NCBI GenBank assembly: GCA_035762665.1
Contig: DASTNZ010000062.1
Location: forward strand, 1-64,000
Length of the DNA: 64,000 nucleotides
Reading direction: 5' to 3'
From: JASLBX01 sp035762665
GTDB lineage: Bacteria; Actinomycetota; Actinomycetes; Jiangellales; Jiangellaceae
Shown here: positions 7,422 through 15,903 of the stretch, in pieces
Numbering within the stretch: the stretch's first letter is position 1
How the letters are laid out: each line of letters starts with the position of its first letter
Program-made: the position numbers and the translations under genes
Notes under the pieces: model-generated
What the model was told of the DNA's origin: nothing
Databases searched by the model: none
Seen by the model: the letters and a program-made list of their open reading frames with translations, nothing else

Positions 7422-10241
7422 ATGCGACGAAGACTCATTGTGGGTGCGATCACGCTGACGATGGCAGGCACTGGCATCTACACGGCCGGGCTGCCGGCCG
7501 CGTCGAGCGACAGCATCAACCAGCTCGATAGCACCGCAAACGAAGAGACAAGCGTGGTCGCGGTTCATGTCGCTGACCGCGATGAGCTCGACGAGCTGGT
7601 CGCGACCGGTGTTGACCTGGACCATCAGGTCCATGAGCTGGACGACGGCCTTAAGGTGCACGCGGTCGTCACGCCGAGCGAGGTCGAAGCCCTTGAGGCC
7701 ATGGGGTTCGAGACGGGTGAAGTGGTCTTCAGCTCAGAAGACATGGAGTCGGCGCTCGACGAGCGCGAAGCGACCATCGAAGCCCACATCGCGGAGAACG
7801 AAGAATTCGCGGCCCAGGCCTACGACCAAACCAACCCTGACGTCTCCGATGTCAAAATTGTTCGGGCGGATTACTACACGACGCAGACCGGCGGGCAGGT
7901 GCTTTCGGTCGAGGCGAAGTGGGCGCAGGGCCAGACATCCTCCCAGCAGCTCACCGTGGAACGAGACAGTGGGCCCGGCACAGCGATGGGTTCGGGCGGC
8001 ACGCAGAACATCTCACGGTTCGTCGACGCGGGTGTCTACCTCTACCACCGAGGGGCTTCGTCCGTGTCCACTCGTCCGGAATACATCCGGATCACCAGCC
8101 CCACGGGCGACGTCGCCGTGGCCAAGGTCAACGACTGGCTGCCGATTGAAGGCGACGACGAGTTCAAGGGCGACGTGTACGAGCAAGATTTCATCACCAG
8201 CTATCTGACGCCGACCGAACTGTACGACCGCATCCACCAGCTGGCCGCGGAGTTCCCGGACCTCGCCGAGATCGTGGAGCTGCCGTACCAGACGAATGGC
8301 TACCGCCGCAACGCCCAGGCGCTGCTCGACCGACCGAACCGGCTGGTGGTCGATCCACCATCGACGGCGGCAGGTGACTATGGCTTTGCAGGTCCAGCGA
8401 GTTACGGCCCTGGTCTACCTCAGGCTGGCCTGGCCGGTTCGTTCGCCTTGGTAAGTGACGGCAGTGCTAACCCGACCTTGGGATGCGGCCCACTGGTCGG
8501 ATTCCCGGCAGGGTCGATCGCGCTGGTCGATCGGGGCGAATGCCCGTTCGTCCAGAAGACCCAGAACGCCCAGGCTGCCGGCGCTACGGCTGTCGTCATC
8601 GTCAACGACAGGCCTGGGAACCCGACCAGCCCGGGAGGCAGCGCCTCCGGGATCACGATCCCGACTGTCATGGTTTCGCAGGACGACGGAACGCTCATCA
8701 AGACCAGCTTGCCGGCAACAGGGACACTGATCCCCGCGGTGCCGAACGCGTCCCGCGTCGGCATCGACTCCCTGGCCTGGGGTCATGAGGGCGGCAACGA
8801 TCTGAAGGTCGCTTCGCTCGACCCCGGTGTGGCCAACTCGCCGCTTTCCGTAGACGTGGACGGCAACGACATCACCGTCAACTTGGGAACGGACTCGTCG
8901 GGCGCCCTTGCAAGCACTGCGGCGCAAGTAGTCGCGGCGATCAACGCTGACTCGGCGGCGAGCGACCTCGTGTTCGCGTACACCTACCGGGGCAGCATCG
9001 GCGACGGAGTTGTCCCGGCGACCTCGCGGCAGAACTTGAGCGACTTCCTCGACGCACCGGACACGGTGTCGCGTGATCCGCACCCGGTGTATGCGATCCG
9101 GATCGGTAAGCACCGGGACGGATCGAAGATGGGGGTACTCGCCTACGCCCAGGAACACGCTCGCGAGTGGGTGCCGCCGTTGGTCACCATTGAGACGGCC
9201 GAGCGGTTGCTGCGCAATTACGCTTACCACGGGCCGACCAAGCAATTGCTGAACAACCTGGACATCTGGATTGCACCGTCGATCAACCCGGATGGCGGCC
9301 ACTACGCGTTCTACGACGACAACGGGCAGCGGCGGAACATGACAAGGCACTGCGCCGTAACCGGCAGCTACGACCTGAATGCTCGGGATAGCTGGGGAGT
9401 GGACAACAACCGGAACTACACGGAGTACAGCCTGTTCGATGGCTACGACGGAGCTTCCACGAGCTGCACCAGCGACGTCTTCGCTGGGCCTAGCGAGCTG
9501 TCAGAGCCGGAGAACAAGAACCTCGACTGGCTGGCCTCCCGGCCGAACATCAAGTTCTCTATGAACCTGCACAGCTCTGGCAACTACTTTATGTGGTCGC
9601 CCGGGGCTTACGCCTTGCCGGGTCGGATCTCCGCACCGCGGCCGACGCTCGCTGAGGAGAGCTTCTTCTGGGGCGCCTCGTCCCGGATCCTGACGGCGAT
9701 CAAGCGGCACCGTGGGCTATCGGTCACGCCGGCTCGCACCGGCCCGATCAGTGACGTCTTGTACTCGGCGGCCGGGAATTCCGGCGACATGCTCTGGTAC
9801 AAGTACGGCATCTATGCCTGGAACTTCGAGGTTGGCACGTCGTTCCAACCGGAATGGACCGAGGCACATGACGAAACCATGGAGTTCGCCAACGGTCTGG
9901 TGGAGCTGTTCCGCGTGGCGCGCAGCTTCGACACGGACAACACGCGTCCCGAAAGCCGGATCGTCGTGAGCGAGAGCTCGACGGCGGGCATGGTCAATCT
10001 CCAGTTCGAGGCGACCGAGCCGGCCGCGGTGTTCTACACGCTCGACGGAAGCGTTCCGACCCTCTCGTCGACGCTGTACGCCTCGGCTGGGGTTCGCGAG
10101 GGCGGAGAACTCCTTACGGTTCCAGCAGGTACGACCGTCCACTGGTTCTCGATCGACGCCGCCGGCAACGTCGAGCAGAACTACGAGCCGGACGGAAAGT
10201 CCAAGAACTTCAGGAAGGGGATTGCCGTTCTGAGCGAGTGA
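7422..10241 (+). CDS. Secreted M14 zinc carboxypeptidase with inserted PA domain
   Basis: 939 residues. A signal peptide (MRRRLIVGAITLTMAGTGI) is followed by an N-terminal domain of about 270 residues. The M14 peptidase begins at ELYDRIHQLAAEFPD and is interrupted by a protease-associated insert (GSIALVDRGECPFVQKTQNA). It resumes with QEHAREWVPPL (zinc ligands His and Glu of HxxE), SINPDGG, the third ligand in MNLHSSG, and WNFEVGTS with the catalytic Glu. The C-terminus has a chitobiase-like Ig module (VFYTLDGSVPT). The ATG at 7422 follows GGAGGG; the frame is open further upstream but without a signal peptide. It acts outside the cell on peptides; side-chain preference is not predictable. 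Confidence 0.93.
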   Translation: MRRRLIVGAITLTMAGTGIYTAGLPAASSDSINQLDSTANEETSVVAVHVADRDELDELVATGVDLDHQVHELDDGLKVHAVVTPSEVEALEAMGFETGEVVFSSEDMESALDEREATIEAHIAENEEFAAQAYDQTNPDVSDVKIVRADYYTTQTGGQVLSVEAKWAQGQTSSQQLTVERDSGPGTAMGSGGTQNISRFVDAGVYLYHRGASSVSTRPEYIRITSPTGDVAVAKVNDWLPIEGDDEFKGDVYEQDFITSYLTPTELYDRIHQLAAEFPDLAEIVELPYQTNGYRRNAQALLDRPNRLVVDPPSTAAGDYGFAGPASYGPGLPQAGLAGSFALVSDGSANPTLGCGPLVGFPAGSIALVDRGECPFVQKTQNAQAAGATAVVIVNDRPGNPTSPGGSASGITIPTVMVSQDDGTLIKTSLPATGTLIPAVPNASRVGIDSLAWGHEGGNDLKVASLDPGVANSPLSVDVDGNDITVNLGTDSSGALASTAAQVVAAINADSAASDLVFAYTYRGSIGDGVVPATSRQNLSDFLDAPDTVSRDPHPVYAIRIGKHRDGSKMGVLAYAQEHAREWVPPLVTIETAERLLRNYAYHGPTKQLLNNLDIWIAPSINPDGGHYAFYDDNGQRRNMTRHCAVTGSYDLNARDSWGVDNNRNYTEYSLFDGYDGASTSCTSDVFAGPSELSEPENKNLDWLASRPNIKFSMNLHSSGNYFMWSPGAYALPGRISAPRPTLAEESFFWGASSRILTAIKRHRGLSVTPARTGPISDVLYSAAGNSGDMLWYKYGIYAWNFEVGTSFQPEWTEAHDETMEFANGLVELFRVARSFDTDNTRPESRIVVSESSTAGMVNLQFEATEPAAVFYTLDGSVPTLSSTLYASAGVREGGELLTVPAGTTVHWFSIDAAGNVEQNYEPDGKSKNFRKGIAVLSE

Positions 10242-10273
10242 CCATGAGGTGCACTACGGTGCACTGACGCGGG

Positions 10274-10307
10274 ACTCCCCGCCCGGGCACAGGCCTAGTC
10301 GGGGAGT
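10274..10307 (+). terminator. Stem-loop after the carboxypeptidase gene
   Basis: ACTCCCCG and CGGGGAGT form a perfect 8-bp stem with an 18-nt loop, 33 bp after the stop codon. There is no T-run, as is usual in high-GC actinobacteria. Confidence 0.55.
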
Positions 10308-10503
10308 TCTGCGTGTGGGGTCATGACGCAGACGTCTGCCCCGCGACGTAGGGCCGCTAAGCACCTGCCTGCAGGCGTGCAACCCCTATCGTGGGTTGAT
10401 CATTCTTCGAGGCTGCCTGTTACAAGGGAGGGCTGAGCCGGGTCTGCGGCGCGCGACCCGTGACAGCTGGGTTGCACTGCTGCGTGCAGGTGCGCAGCGC
10501 AAA

Positions 10504-11721
10504 CTAGCGGCGGCTGTCCAGGAATCGGCCGAAGCGCTCGATTGCATCCTGGAGGTCGTCCAGGTGCGGCAGAGTGACGATCCGGACGTGGTCGGGACGC
10601 GGCCAGTTGAAGCCGCTGCCCTGTACAAGCAACAGGTGCTCGGACAGCAGCAGGTCAATGACGAGCTGTTCGTCATCGTCGATCGAATACGCCTCCGGGT
10701 CGAGCCGCGGGAAGAGGTACAGCGCACCTTTCGGCTGCACGCATGTCACGCCGGGAATGTCGGTCAGTAGCTTGTACGCCAGGTCGCGCTGCTCGCGCAG
10801 CCGGCCGCCGGGAAGGACCAGATCGTTGATACTCTGGCGGCCGCCCAATGCGGCCTGGATGGCGTGCTGCGCCGGTACGTTCGCGCACAGCCGCATGTTG
10901 GCCAGGATGTCCAGGCCTTCGATGTAGGACTTCGCTTGCGCGGTCGGGCCGGAAACCACCATCCACCCGGACCGGAAGCCTGCGACGCGGTACGCCTTAG
11001 ACAGCCCGTTGAACGTCAGGCAAAGTACATCCGGCGCGGCGACCGCAGTGGGGAAGTGCTCGGCCTCGTCGTAGAGCACCTTCTCGTAGATCTCGTCCGA
11101 CAGCAGCACCAACCCGTGCAGGCGGGCGAGCTCGGCGATCTCGTCGAGCACCTCGCGGGAGTAGACCGCGCCCGTGGGATTGTTCGGGTTGATGACCACG
11201 AGCGCCTTGGTTCGCGACGTGATCTTGGCTGCCATGTCGGCCAGGTCAGGCGACCAGTCCGCGGACTCGTCGCACAGGTAATGCACGGCCGTCCCGCCGG
11301 CGAGGCTGACCGCAGCAGTCCAGAGCGGGTAGTCCGGCGCAGGGATGAGGACCTCGTCACCGTCGTCGAGCATTGCCTGCATGGCCATCACGATCAGTTC
11401 GGAAACGCCGTTGCCGAGGTAGACGTCGTCGACGTCTATCCCGCTGACACCGAGCGTCTGGTGATGCTGCACCACCGCCCGCCGCGCCGAGAGCAGGCCC
11501 TTGGAGTCGCTGTAGCCCTGGGCCTCGGGCAGGCTGCGAATGACGTCGGTGAGGATCTCATCCGGAGCGTCGAACCCGAACGGAGCCGGGTTCCCGATGT
11601 TGAGCTTGAGGATGCGGTGACCTTCCTCCTCAAGCCGCTTGGCGTGCTCGAGCACCGGGCCGCGGATGTCGTAGCAGACGTTGGCGAGTTTGCGTGACTG
11701 GCTGACCTGCATGTCCAACAT
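10504..11721 (-). CDS. Class I/II PLP aminotransferase, alanine transaminase-like (AlaT/AspC type)
   Basis: 405 residues of fold-type I aminotransferase. Visible motifs are INIGNPAPFGFDAPDEI-like substrate-loop residues, the NPNNPTGAVYS loop, DEIYEKVLYD, and the PLP-lysine motif NGLSKAYRVAGFRSGWM (lysine in LSKAY). It closely resembles M. tuberculosis Rv0337c (annotated aspC) and E. coli AlaA, which move amino groups between alanine or aspartate and 2-oxoglutarate. The start at 11721 has a second ATG three codons later. It is divergent from the MarR-GNAT gene, with an 88-bp gap that holds a perfect palindrome. Confidence 0.93.
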   Translation of the reverse strand: MLDMQVSQSRKLANVCYDIRGPVLEHAKRLEEEGHRILKLNIGNPAPFGFDAPDEILTDVIRSLPEAQGYSDSKGLLSARRAVVQHHQTLGVSGIDVDDVYLGNGVSELIVMAMQAMLDDGDEVLIPAPDYPLWTAAVSLAGGTAVHYLCDESADWSPDLADMAAKITSRTKALVVINPNNPTGAVYSREVLDEIAELARLHGLVLLSDEIYEKVLYDEAEHFPTAVAAPDVLCLTFNGLSKAYRVAGFRSGWMVVSGPTAQAKSYIEGLDILANMRLCANVPAQHAIQAALGGRQSINDLVLPGGRLREQRDLAYKLLTDIPGVTCVQPKGALYLFPRLDPEAYSIDDDEQLVIDLLLSEHLLLVQGSGFNWPRPDHVRIVTLPHLDDLQDAIERFGRFLDSRR

Positions 11722-11774
11722 GATCCCACTGGGCTTCTGCTACCGCGCATTAGGCTCCACCGAAGAGGCAATCG

Positions 11775-11787
11775 TTGACTCAGTCAA
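11775..11787. promoter_or_regulatory. Perfect palindrome TTGACTCAGTCAA, probable MarR-type operator
   Basis: A 13-bp perfect inverted repeat (6 + 1 + 6) lies between the divergent aminotransferase and MarR-GNAT genes, 23 bp before the latter's start. Its left arm also reads as a -35 element. Size and position suit a MarR-family dimer site; the binding itself is inferred. Confidence 0.5.
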
Positions 11788-11809
11788 AGAATTCAGCAAC
11801 GATGGTTCG

Positions 11810-12742
11810 GTGACAGTGACGAGTGAACGGGTGGCAGCGGTCCGGTCGTTCTCCCGCTTCTTTACGTCCGTGATCGGCGTACTGGACGAGGGCTTGCTCA
11901 ACTCGCCGTATTCGTTGTCCGAGGCTCGAGTCATCTTCGAGCTGGCGCAGGCAGACGTGACCGAGGTCGTGGCCTTGCGCCGGACGCTTGACCTGGACCC
12001 CGGCTACCTGAGCCGGATCCTGGCCCGGTTCGAAGCGGACGGGTTGGTGGCTCGCGAGCGGTCAGGAACCGACGGCCGCCGGCAGACGGTCCGGCTGACC
12101 GAAGCGGGGCATGAGGTGTTCAGGATGCTGGACAGCCGGTCGGCCGACCAGGTGGAGCAACTGCTCGGTGCCATCCCGGATCCGGATCAGCAGCGTGTCG
12201 TGGCTGCGATGGCCACGATCCAGTCTGCGCTGGCGGCCCGGCCAGGCTCATCCGTCCGGCTGCGTGCACTTCGACCCGGCGATCTTGGCTGGGTGGTGCA
12301 TCGGCATGGCGTCCTCTACGCCGACGAGTACGGGTGGGACGCAACGTTCGAAGCGCTCGTCGCGCAGATCGTCGCTCACTATGTCGCGGGGCACGACCCG
12401 CATCGGGAGAACGGATGGATCGCCGAGCTCGACGGCCAGCCGGTCGGTTGTGTGTTCTGCGTCCGCGGAGACGATGAGAACACGGCGAAGCTGCGGCTCC
12501 TGCTCGTCGAACCGTCGGCCCGCGGCCTCGGCATCGGAGCCCGGCTCGTCGACGCGTGCGTCCGGTTCGCCCGCGGCGCCGGCTACCACGCCATCACGCT
12601 GTGGACCAACGATGTGCTTGCCGCCGCGTGTCGCATCTACCAGCGCGCCGGGTTCGAGCTGGTCAAGGAGGAGAAGCATCGCAGCTTCGGCCACGATCTG
12701 GTCGGCCAGTATTGGCGGCTTGAGCTTTCGAATCTCCCTTGA
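11810..12742 (+). CDS. MarR-type regulator fused to a GNAT acetyltransferase
   Basis: 310 residues. Residues 1-145 are a MarR winged helix (LSEARVIFELAQ, LDPGYLSRILARFEADGLV, SGTDGRRQTVRLTEAG). Residues 155-310 are a GNAT domain (LRLLLVEPSARGLGIGARLV, then NDVLAAACRIYQRAGFELV). Such fusions are widespread in bacteria and may pair metabolite sensing with acetylation. The GTG at 11810 is chosen because family homology begins just after it; the upstream frame overlaps the aminotransferase gene. It could autoregulate through the palindrome at 11775. Confidence 0.88.
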   Translation: MTVTSERVAAVRSFSRFFTSVIGVLDEGLLNSPYSLSEARVIFELAQADVTEVVALRRTLDLDPGYLSRILARFEADGLVARERSGTDGRRQTVRLTEAGHEVFRMLDSRSADQVEQLLGAIPDPDQQRVVAAMATIQSALAARPGSSVRLRALRPGDLGWVVHRHGVLYADEYGWDATFEALVAQIVAHYVAGHDPHRENGWIAELDGQPVGCVFCVRGDDENTAKLRLLLVEPSARGLGIGARLVDACVRFARGAGYHAITLWTNDVLAAACRIYQRAGFELVKEEKHRSFGHDLVGQYWRLELSNLP

Positions 12743-12751
12743 CCGGTCAGA

Positions 12752-12757
12752 TAGCCT
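12752..12757 (+). promoter_or_regulatory. -10 box of a leaderless transcript (DUF1707 gene)
   Basis: TAGCCT ends 7 nt before the GTG at 12765; no ribosome-binding site. Confidence 0.55.
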
Positions 12758-12764
12758 GGCGAGC

Positions 12765-13391
12765 GTGTCGATCGAACAGCCTGATGAGCCGGTTCCTCCA
12801 GAGATCCGGGCGTCCGATGCCGAGCGTGAGGCGGTGGTTCAGCGGCTGTCCGAGAACGCAGCCGTGGGCCGGCTTACCTTGGACGAGCTCGAACAGCGGA
12901 TCGGGTTGGCGTACGCCGCGGCGACTCGTGGCGAGCTAGCGAAGTTGACCGCAGATTTGCCCCAGCAATCCGCCGTCCCGACCCGCCGCCTCAAGCCGAC
13001 CAAGTGGGTCGTTTCGGTCATGGGTGGGGTGGAGAAGCGGGGACGGTGGCGGATCGGCGCGCGGCTGACGTCCCTGGCGTTCATGGGCGGCAACGACATT
13101 GATCTTCGGCATGCGGAGATTGACGCGGACGAGGTCACGATCGTCGCCGTCGCACTGATGGGTGGCATGGATATCTACGTGCCCGACTCTGTCGACGTCC
13201 GCGTCGGCGGCTTCGCGCTGATGGGGGGCAACGGTGAGCGTGGCAGCACTCGCGCTCCGCGCCCTGGCGCACCGCGAATCCACGTCCTTGCGTACTCCTT
13301 GATGGGTGGTATCGATGTATGGCGGCTGCCCGAGGAGGCGCGGGGAGTCTCGCTTAAGCAGGCCAAGAAGCTGGCCAAACAGGCCGGCTGA
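12765..13391 (+). CDS. DUF1707 protein with a LiaF/YvqF-like (DUF2154-type) C-terminal domain
   Basis: 208 residues. The N-terminus is DUF1707 (IRASDAEREAVVQRL, LTLDELEQRIGLAYAAATRGEL, LTADLP). After a short linker comes a beta-rich domain with five Met-Gly-Gly repeats (VMGG, FMGG, LMGG three times), like the C-terminal domain of cell-wall-stress proteins of the YvqF/LiaF group. It has no transmembrane helix, so it is likely cytosolic or peripheral. The start is fixed by the leaderless -10 box. Function unknown; a link to envelope stress is inferred from the fold only. Confidence 0.85.
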   Translation: MSIEQPDEPVPPEIRASDAEREAVVQRLSENAAVGRLTLDELEQRIGLAYAAATRGELAKLTADLPQQSAVPTRRLKPTKWVVSVMGGVEKRGRWRIGARLTSLAFMGGNDIDLRHAEIDADEVTIVAVALMGGMDIYVPDSVDVRVGGFALMGGNGERGSTRAPRPGAPRIHVLAYSLMGGIDVWRLPEEARGVSLKQAKKLAKQAG

Positions 13392-13463
13392 GCAACGGTC
13401 GATACCGACGAACCTGTCTGATTTCCGCTAGTTATTGTCGGAGCTACCGGCGAGAGTAGAACC

Positions 13464-14933
13464 ATGTTCGACTTCGACGCCTGCTACCGCGCGGTCCACA
13501 GCCGTGATGCCCGGTTCGATGGGGTGTTCTTCATCGGTGTGACGTCCACCGGGATCTACTGCCGGCCGAGCTGCCCTGCCATGACTCCGAAGCGCGAGAA
13601 CGTGCGGTTCTACCGTTCGGCTGCGGAAGCCCAGGCGGCAGGTTTCCGGGCGTGCCGGCGTTGCCGCCCTGATGTAGCACCGGGGTCGCCGGAATGGAAC
13701 GTGCGGGCAGATCTTGCGGGCCGCGCAATGCGTCTTATCGCGGACGGGGCCGTCGAGCGCGAGGGGGTCAGCGGGTTGGCCGCCCGGCTCGGCTACAGCG
13801 AGCGCCAGGTCCACCGGACGCTGGTGGATGAGGTTGGTGCCGGACCGCTACGCCTGGCCCGTGCCCAGCGTGCCCACACCGCGCGCATCCTGCTCGAGAC
13901 GACCGACCTGCCGGTGACCGAGCTTTGCTTCGCGTCCGGCTTCGCGAGCGTGCGTCAGTTCAACGACACCATGCGCGCGATCTACGCCAGTACGCCAAGC
14001 GAACTTCGTGCGCGGGTGCGACGGCGTCCTAGCATGACGCCGACTTCCGGTGCGATCAATTTGCGGCTCGCCTATCGCCGGCCAGCCGATCTGAGTGGCG
14101 TGCTCGACTTCCTCGCGGCGCGCGCGGTGCCGGGCATCGAGGAGGTCGACGGCATGACGTACCGCCGGAGCATGGTGCTGCCCCACGCCACCGGAGTGGT
14201 CGAGTTGACGCCCGAGGACGGATACCTGGCCGCCACGCTGCGACTGTCCGATCACCGTGACCTGGCCGCTGCCGTGGCGCGGTGCCGCCGCCTGTTCGAC
14301 CTCGACGCGGATTCGTCGGCCGTCGATTCGGCGTTGTCCGCCGATGAGGCTCTAGCCCCTCTGGTGGCTGAATCGCCGGGCCGCCGACTGCCCGGGGCGG
14401 TGGACGGTGCGGAACTCGCCGTGCGTGCCGTCCTTGGGCAGCAGGTTTCAGTCGCAGCCGCTCGCGGGCTCGCTGGAAGGCTCGCGGCGGAGTACGGCAA
14501 GCCGCTGGACGCCCCGATCGGCGGAGTGACGCACGCGTTCCCGGTCGCCGAAGCGCTCGCCGACATCGACCCGGCGGCCTTCCCGATGCCGCGCACCCGG
14601 CAGCGGACGCTGCATGAACTTGTATCGCGGATGGCCGATGGGCGGTTGCGCATCGACGCGGGGGTGGAATGGGACGAGACCGAGCGGAAGCTGCTAGAGG
14701 TCCCCGGTATCGGTCCGTGGACGGCCGGCTACATCCGGATGCGGGCGCTTGGCGACCCGGATGTGTTCTTGGCGAGCGACCTCGGCGTGCGGCAGGGCAT
14801 GGCGCTGGCCCGGTTGCCCGACGAACCTCGTGCGGCCGAAGCGGCCGCTGACCGCTGGCGACCGTGGCGGTCCTACGCCCAGCTCCATATCTGGGCGCTT
14901 CTTACCGGTGTAACAACAGCAGGGAGCAACTGA
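13464..14933 (+). CDS. Bifunctional AdaA regulator / AlkA 3-methyladenine DNA glycosylase fusion
   Basis: 489 residues in three parts. The AdaA methyl-acceptor zinc domain has four Cys (GIYCRPSCPA and FRACRRCRPD). An AraC-type HTH follows (about residues 90-180, LGYSERQVHRTLV, FASVRQFNDTMR). The AlkA part (about 195-485) has the helix-hairpin-helix LLEVPGIGPWTAGYI and the catalytic Asp in FLASDLGV. Ada methylation by methyl-phosphotriesters would activate alkylation-response genes, while AlkA excises 3-alkylpurines. It is followed after 2 nt by ogt, so the whole alkylation response is in one transcript. There is no methyltransferase domain in this protein; Ogt supplies it. Confidence 0.95.
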   Translation: MFDFDACYRAVHSRDARFDGVFFIGVTSTGIYCRPSCPAMTPKRENVRFYRSAAEAQAAGFRACRRCRPDVAPGSPEWNVRADLAGRAMRLIADGAVEREGVSGLAARLGYSERQVHRTLVDEVGAGPLRLARAQRAHTARILLETTDLPVTELCFASGFASVRQFNDTMRAIYASTPSELRARVRRRPSMTPTSGAINLRLAYRRPADLSGVLDFLAARAVPGIEEVDGMTYRRSMVLPHATGVVELTPEDGYLAATLRLSDHRDLAAAVARCRRLFDLDADSSAVDSALSADEALAPLVAESPGRRLPGAVDGAELAVRAVLGQQVSVAAARGLAGRLAAEYGKPLDAPIGGVTHAFPVAEALADIDPAAFPMPRTRQRTLHELVSRMADGRLRIDAGVEWDETERKLLEVPGIGPWTAGYIRMRALGDPDVFLASDLGVRQGMALARLPDEPRAAEAAADRWRPWRSYAQLHIWALLTGVTTAGSN

Positions 14934-14935
14934 TC

Positions 14936-15448
14936 ATGAATATCACCCGCTGGACCACGATGGACAGCCCAATCGGGCCATTGCTGCTCACGGCGGACGA
15001 CGGCGGCCTGACCCGTTTGTACATGGAGGTGCGCCGCCACGGGCCAGACGAGGTTCGCCCGGAATGGCGACGCGATGACGGCGCGTTCGCCGAGGCGTGC
15101 CGCCAGCTCGACGAGTACTTCGCAGGTGAACGTAGGGAGTTCGACCTGCCGCTCAACCCGGCGGGAACGCCCTTCCAGCTGGCCGTGTGGGACGCCTTGA
15201 AAACGATTCCTTACGGTGAGATCCGCAGCTACGGGGAAATCGCCGAGCAGATCGGCCGGCCGGGAGCGGCGCGGGCCGTCGGGTTGGCCAATGGCCGCAA
15301 CCCCATCTCGATCGTGGTGCCGTGCCACCGGGTCATCGGTGCGTCAGGAGCCCTCACTGGCTACGGCGGTGGGCTGGAGCGCAAGCAGTATCTGCTTGAC
15401 CTGGAGACCCGCGTGGCCGCCGGCCAGCCGACCCTGTACGCCTCATAA
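14936..15448 (+). CDS. ogt: Methylated-DNA--protein-cysteine methyltransferase
   Basis: 170 residues. The active-site motif is VVPCHRVIG, the cysteine that takes the alkyl group from O6-alkylguanine. The recognition helix region FQLAVWDALKTIPYGEIRSY and GRPGAARAVGLANGRNP are complete. The ATG at 14936 is 2 nt after the AdaA-AlkA stop and preceded by AGGGAG, giving a two-gene alkylation-repair operon. The enzyme is used once per repair event. It is followed tail-to-tail by a truncated lipoprotein gene. Confidence 0.96.
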   Translation: MNITRWTTMDSPIGPLLLTADDGGLTRLYMEVRRHGPDEVRPEWRRDDGAFAEACRQLDEYFAGERREFDLPLNPAGTPFQLAVWDALKTIPYGEIRSYGEIAEQIGRPGAARAVGLANGRNPISIVVPCHRVIGASGALTGYGGGLERKQYLLDLETRVAAGQPTLYAS

Positions 15449-15452
15449 CGCG

Positions 15453-15851
15453 CTATTTGAGCAAACCGGCGGTCAGGGCCGGCCACGAAGCGGGACTGCA
15501 GGGCTCCGGTGATGTCCGCGTCCTTGTTGTGGTTGATGGTGAGGTTCGGCCATTTCGCCTGGAGCAGCGGCTCGTGAATCTCCGTGGCATACGCGTCGCC
15601 GAAGCCACCGTCGAAGATGAAGATCTCAACCTCGCCCTCGGGGTCCAGACCGAACGGGTTGTCCGCCTCCGCGGCCGGATCGTCGGTGGCACCGGCGTCG
15701 GTCGAGCCAGCGGTGTCGGGGTCATCGTCGCTCCCGCCGCCCGCGCACGCCGCGAGGAGCGCGCTGCCGGGTCCAGCGGCAGGCCGCTGAGGGCAACCCG
15801 CTGCAGGAAGGTACGACGCGATGCCGTACTGCGTTCGATGCTCGTGGACAT
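15453..15851 (-). pseudogene. Truncated NgcE-like sugar ABC transporter substrate-binding lipoprotein
   Basis: From the ATG at 15851 one frame gives MSTSIERSTASRRTFLQRVA with a twin-arginine-like signal. Near 15770-15780 the frame must shift to give the lipobox LLAACAGGG, then NPFGLDPEGEVEIFIFDGGF and LLQAKWPNLTINHN. This resembles the N-terminus of NgcE-type N-acetylglucosamine/chitobiose-binding proteins. Homology stops after SRFVAG near 15470, next to the ogt stop. So about 130 of some 450 residues remain, with one frameshift. It lies just downstream of the RpiR regulator, which probably controlled it. Confidence 0.7.
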
Positions 15852-15903
15852 CTGGTTCCCCTCTTCATTTACAGGGGCATAGAGGATTCAGTGGGGTTCA
15901 CCC

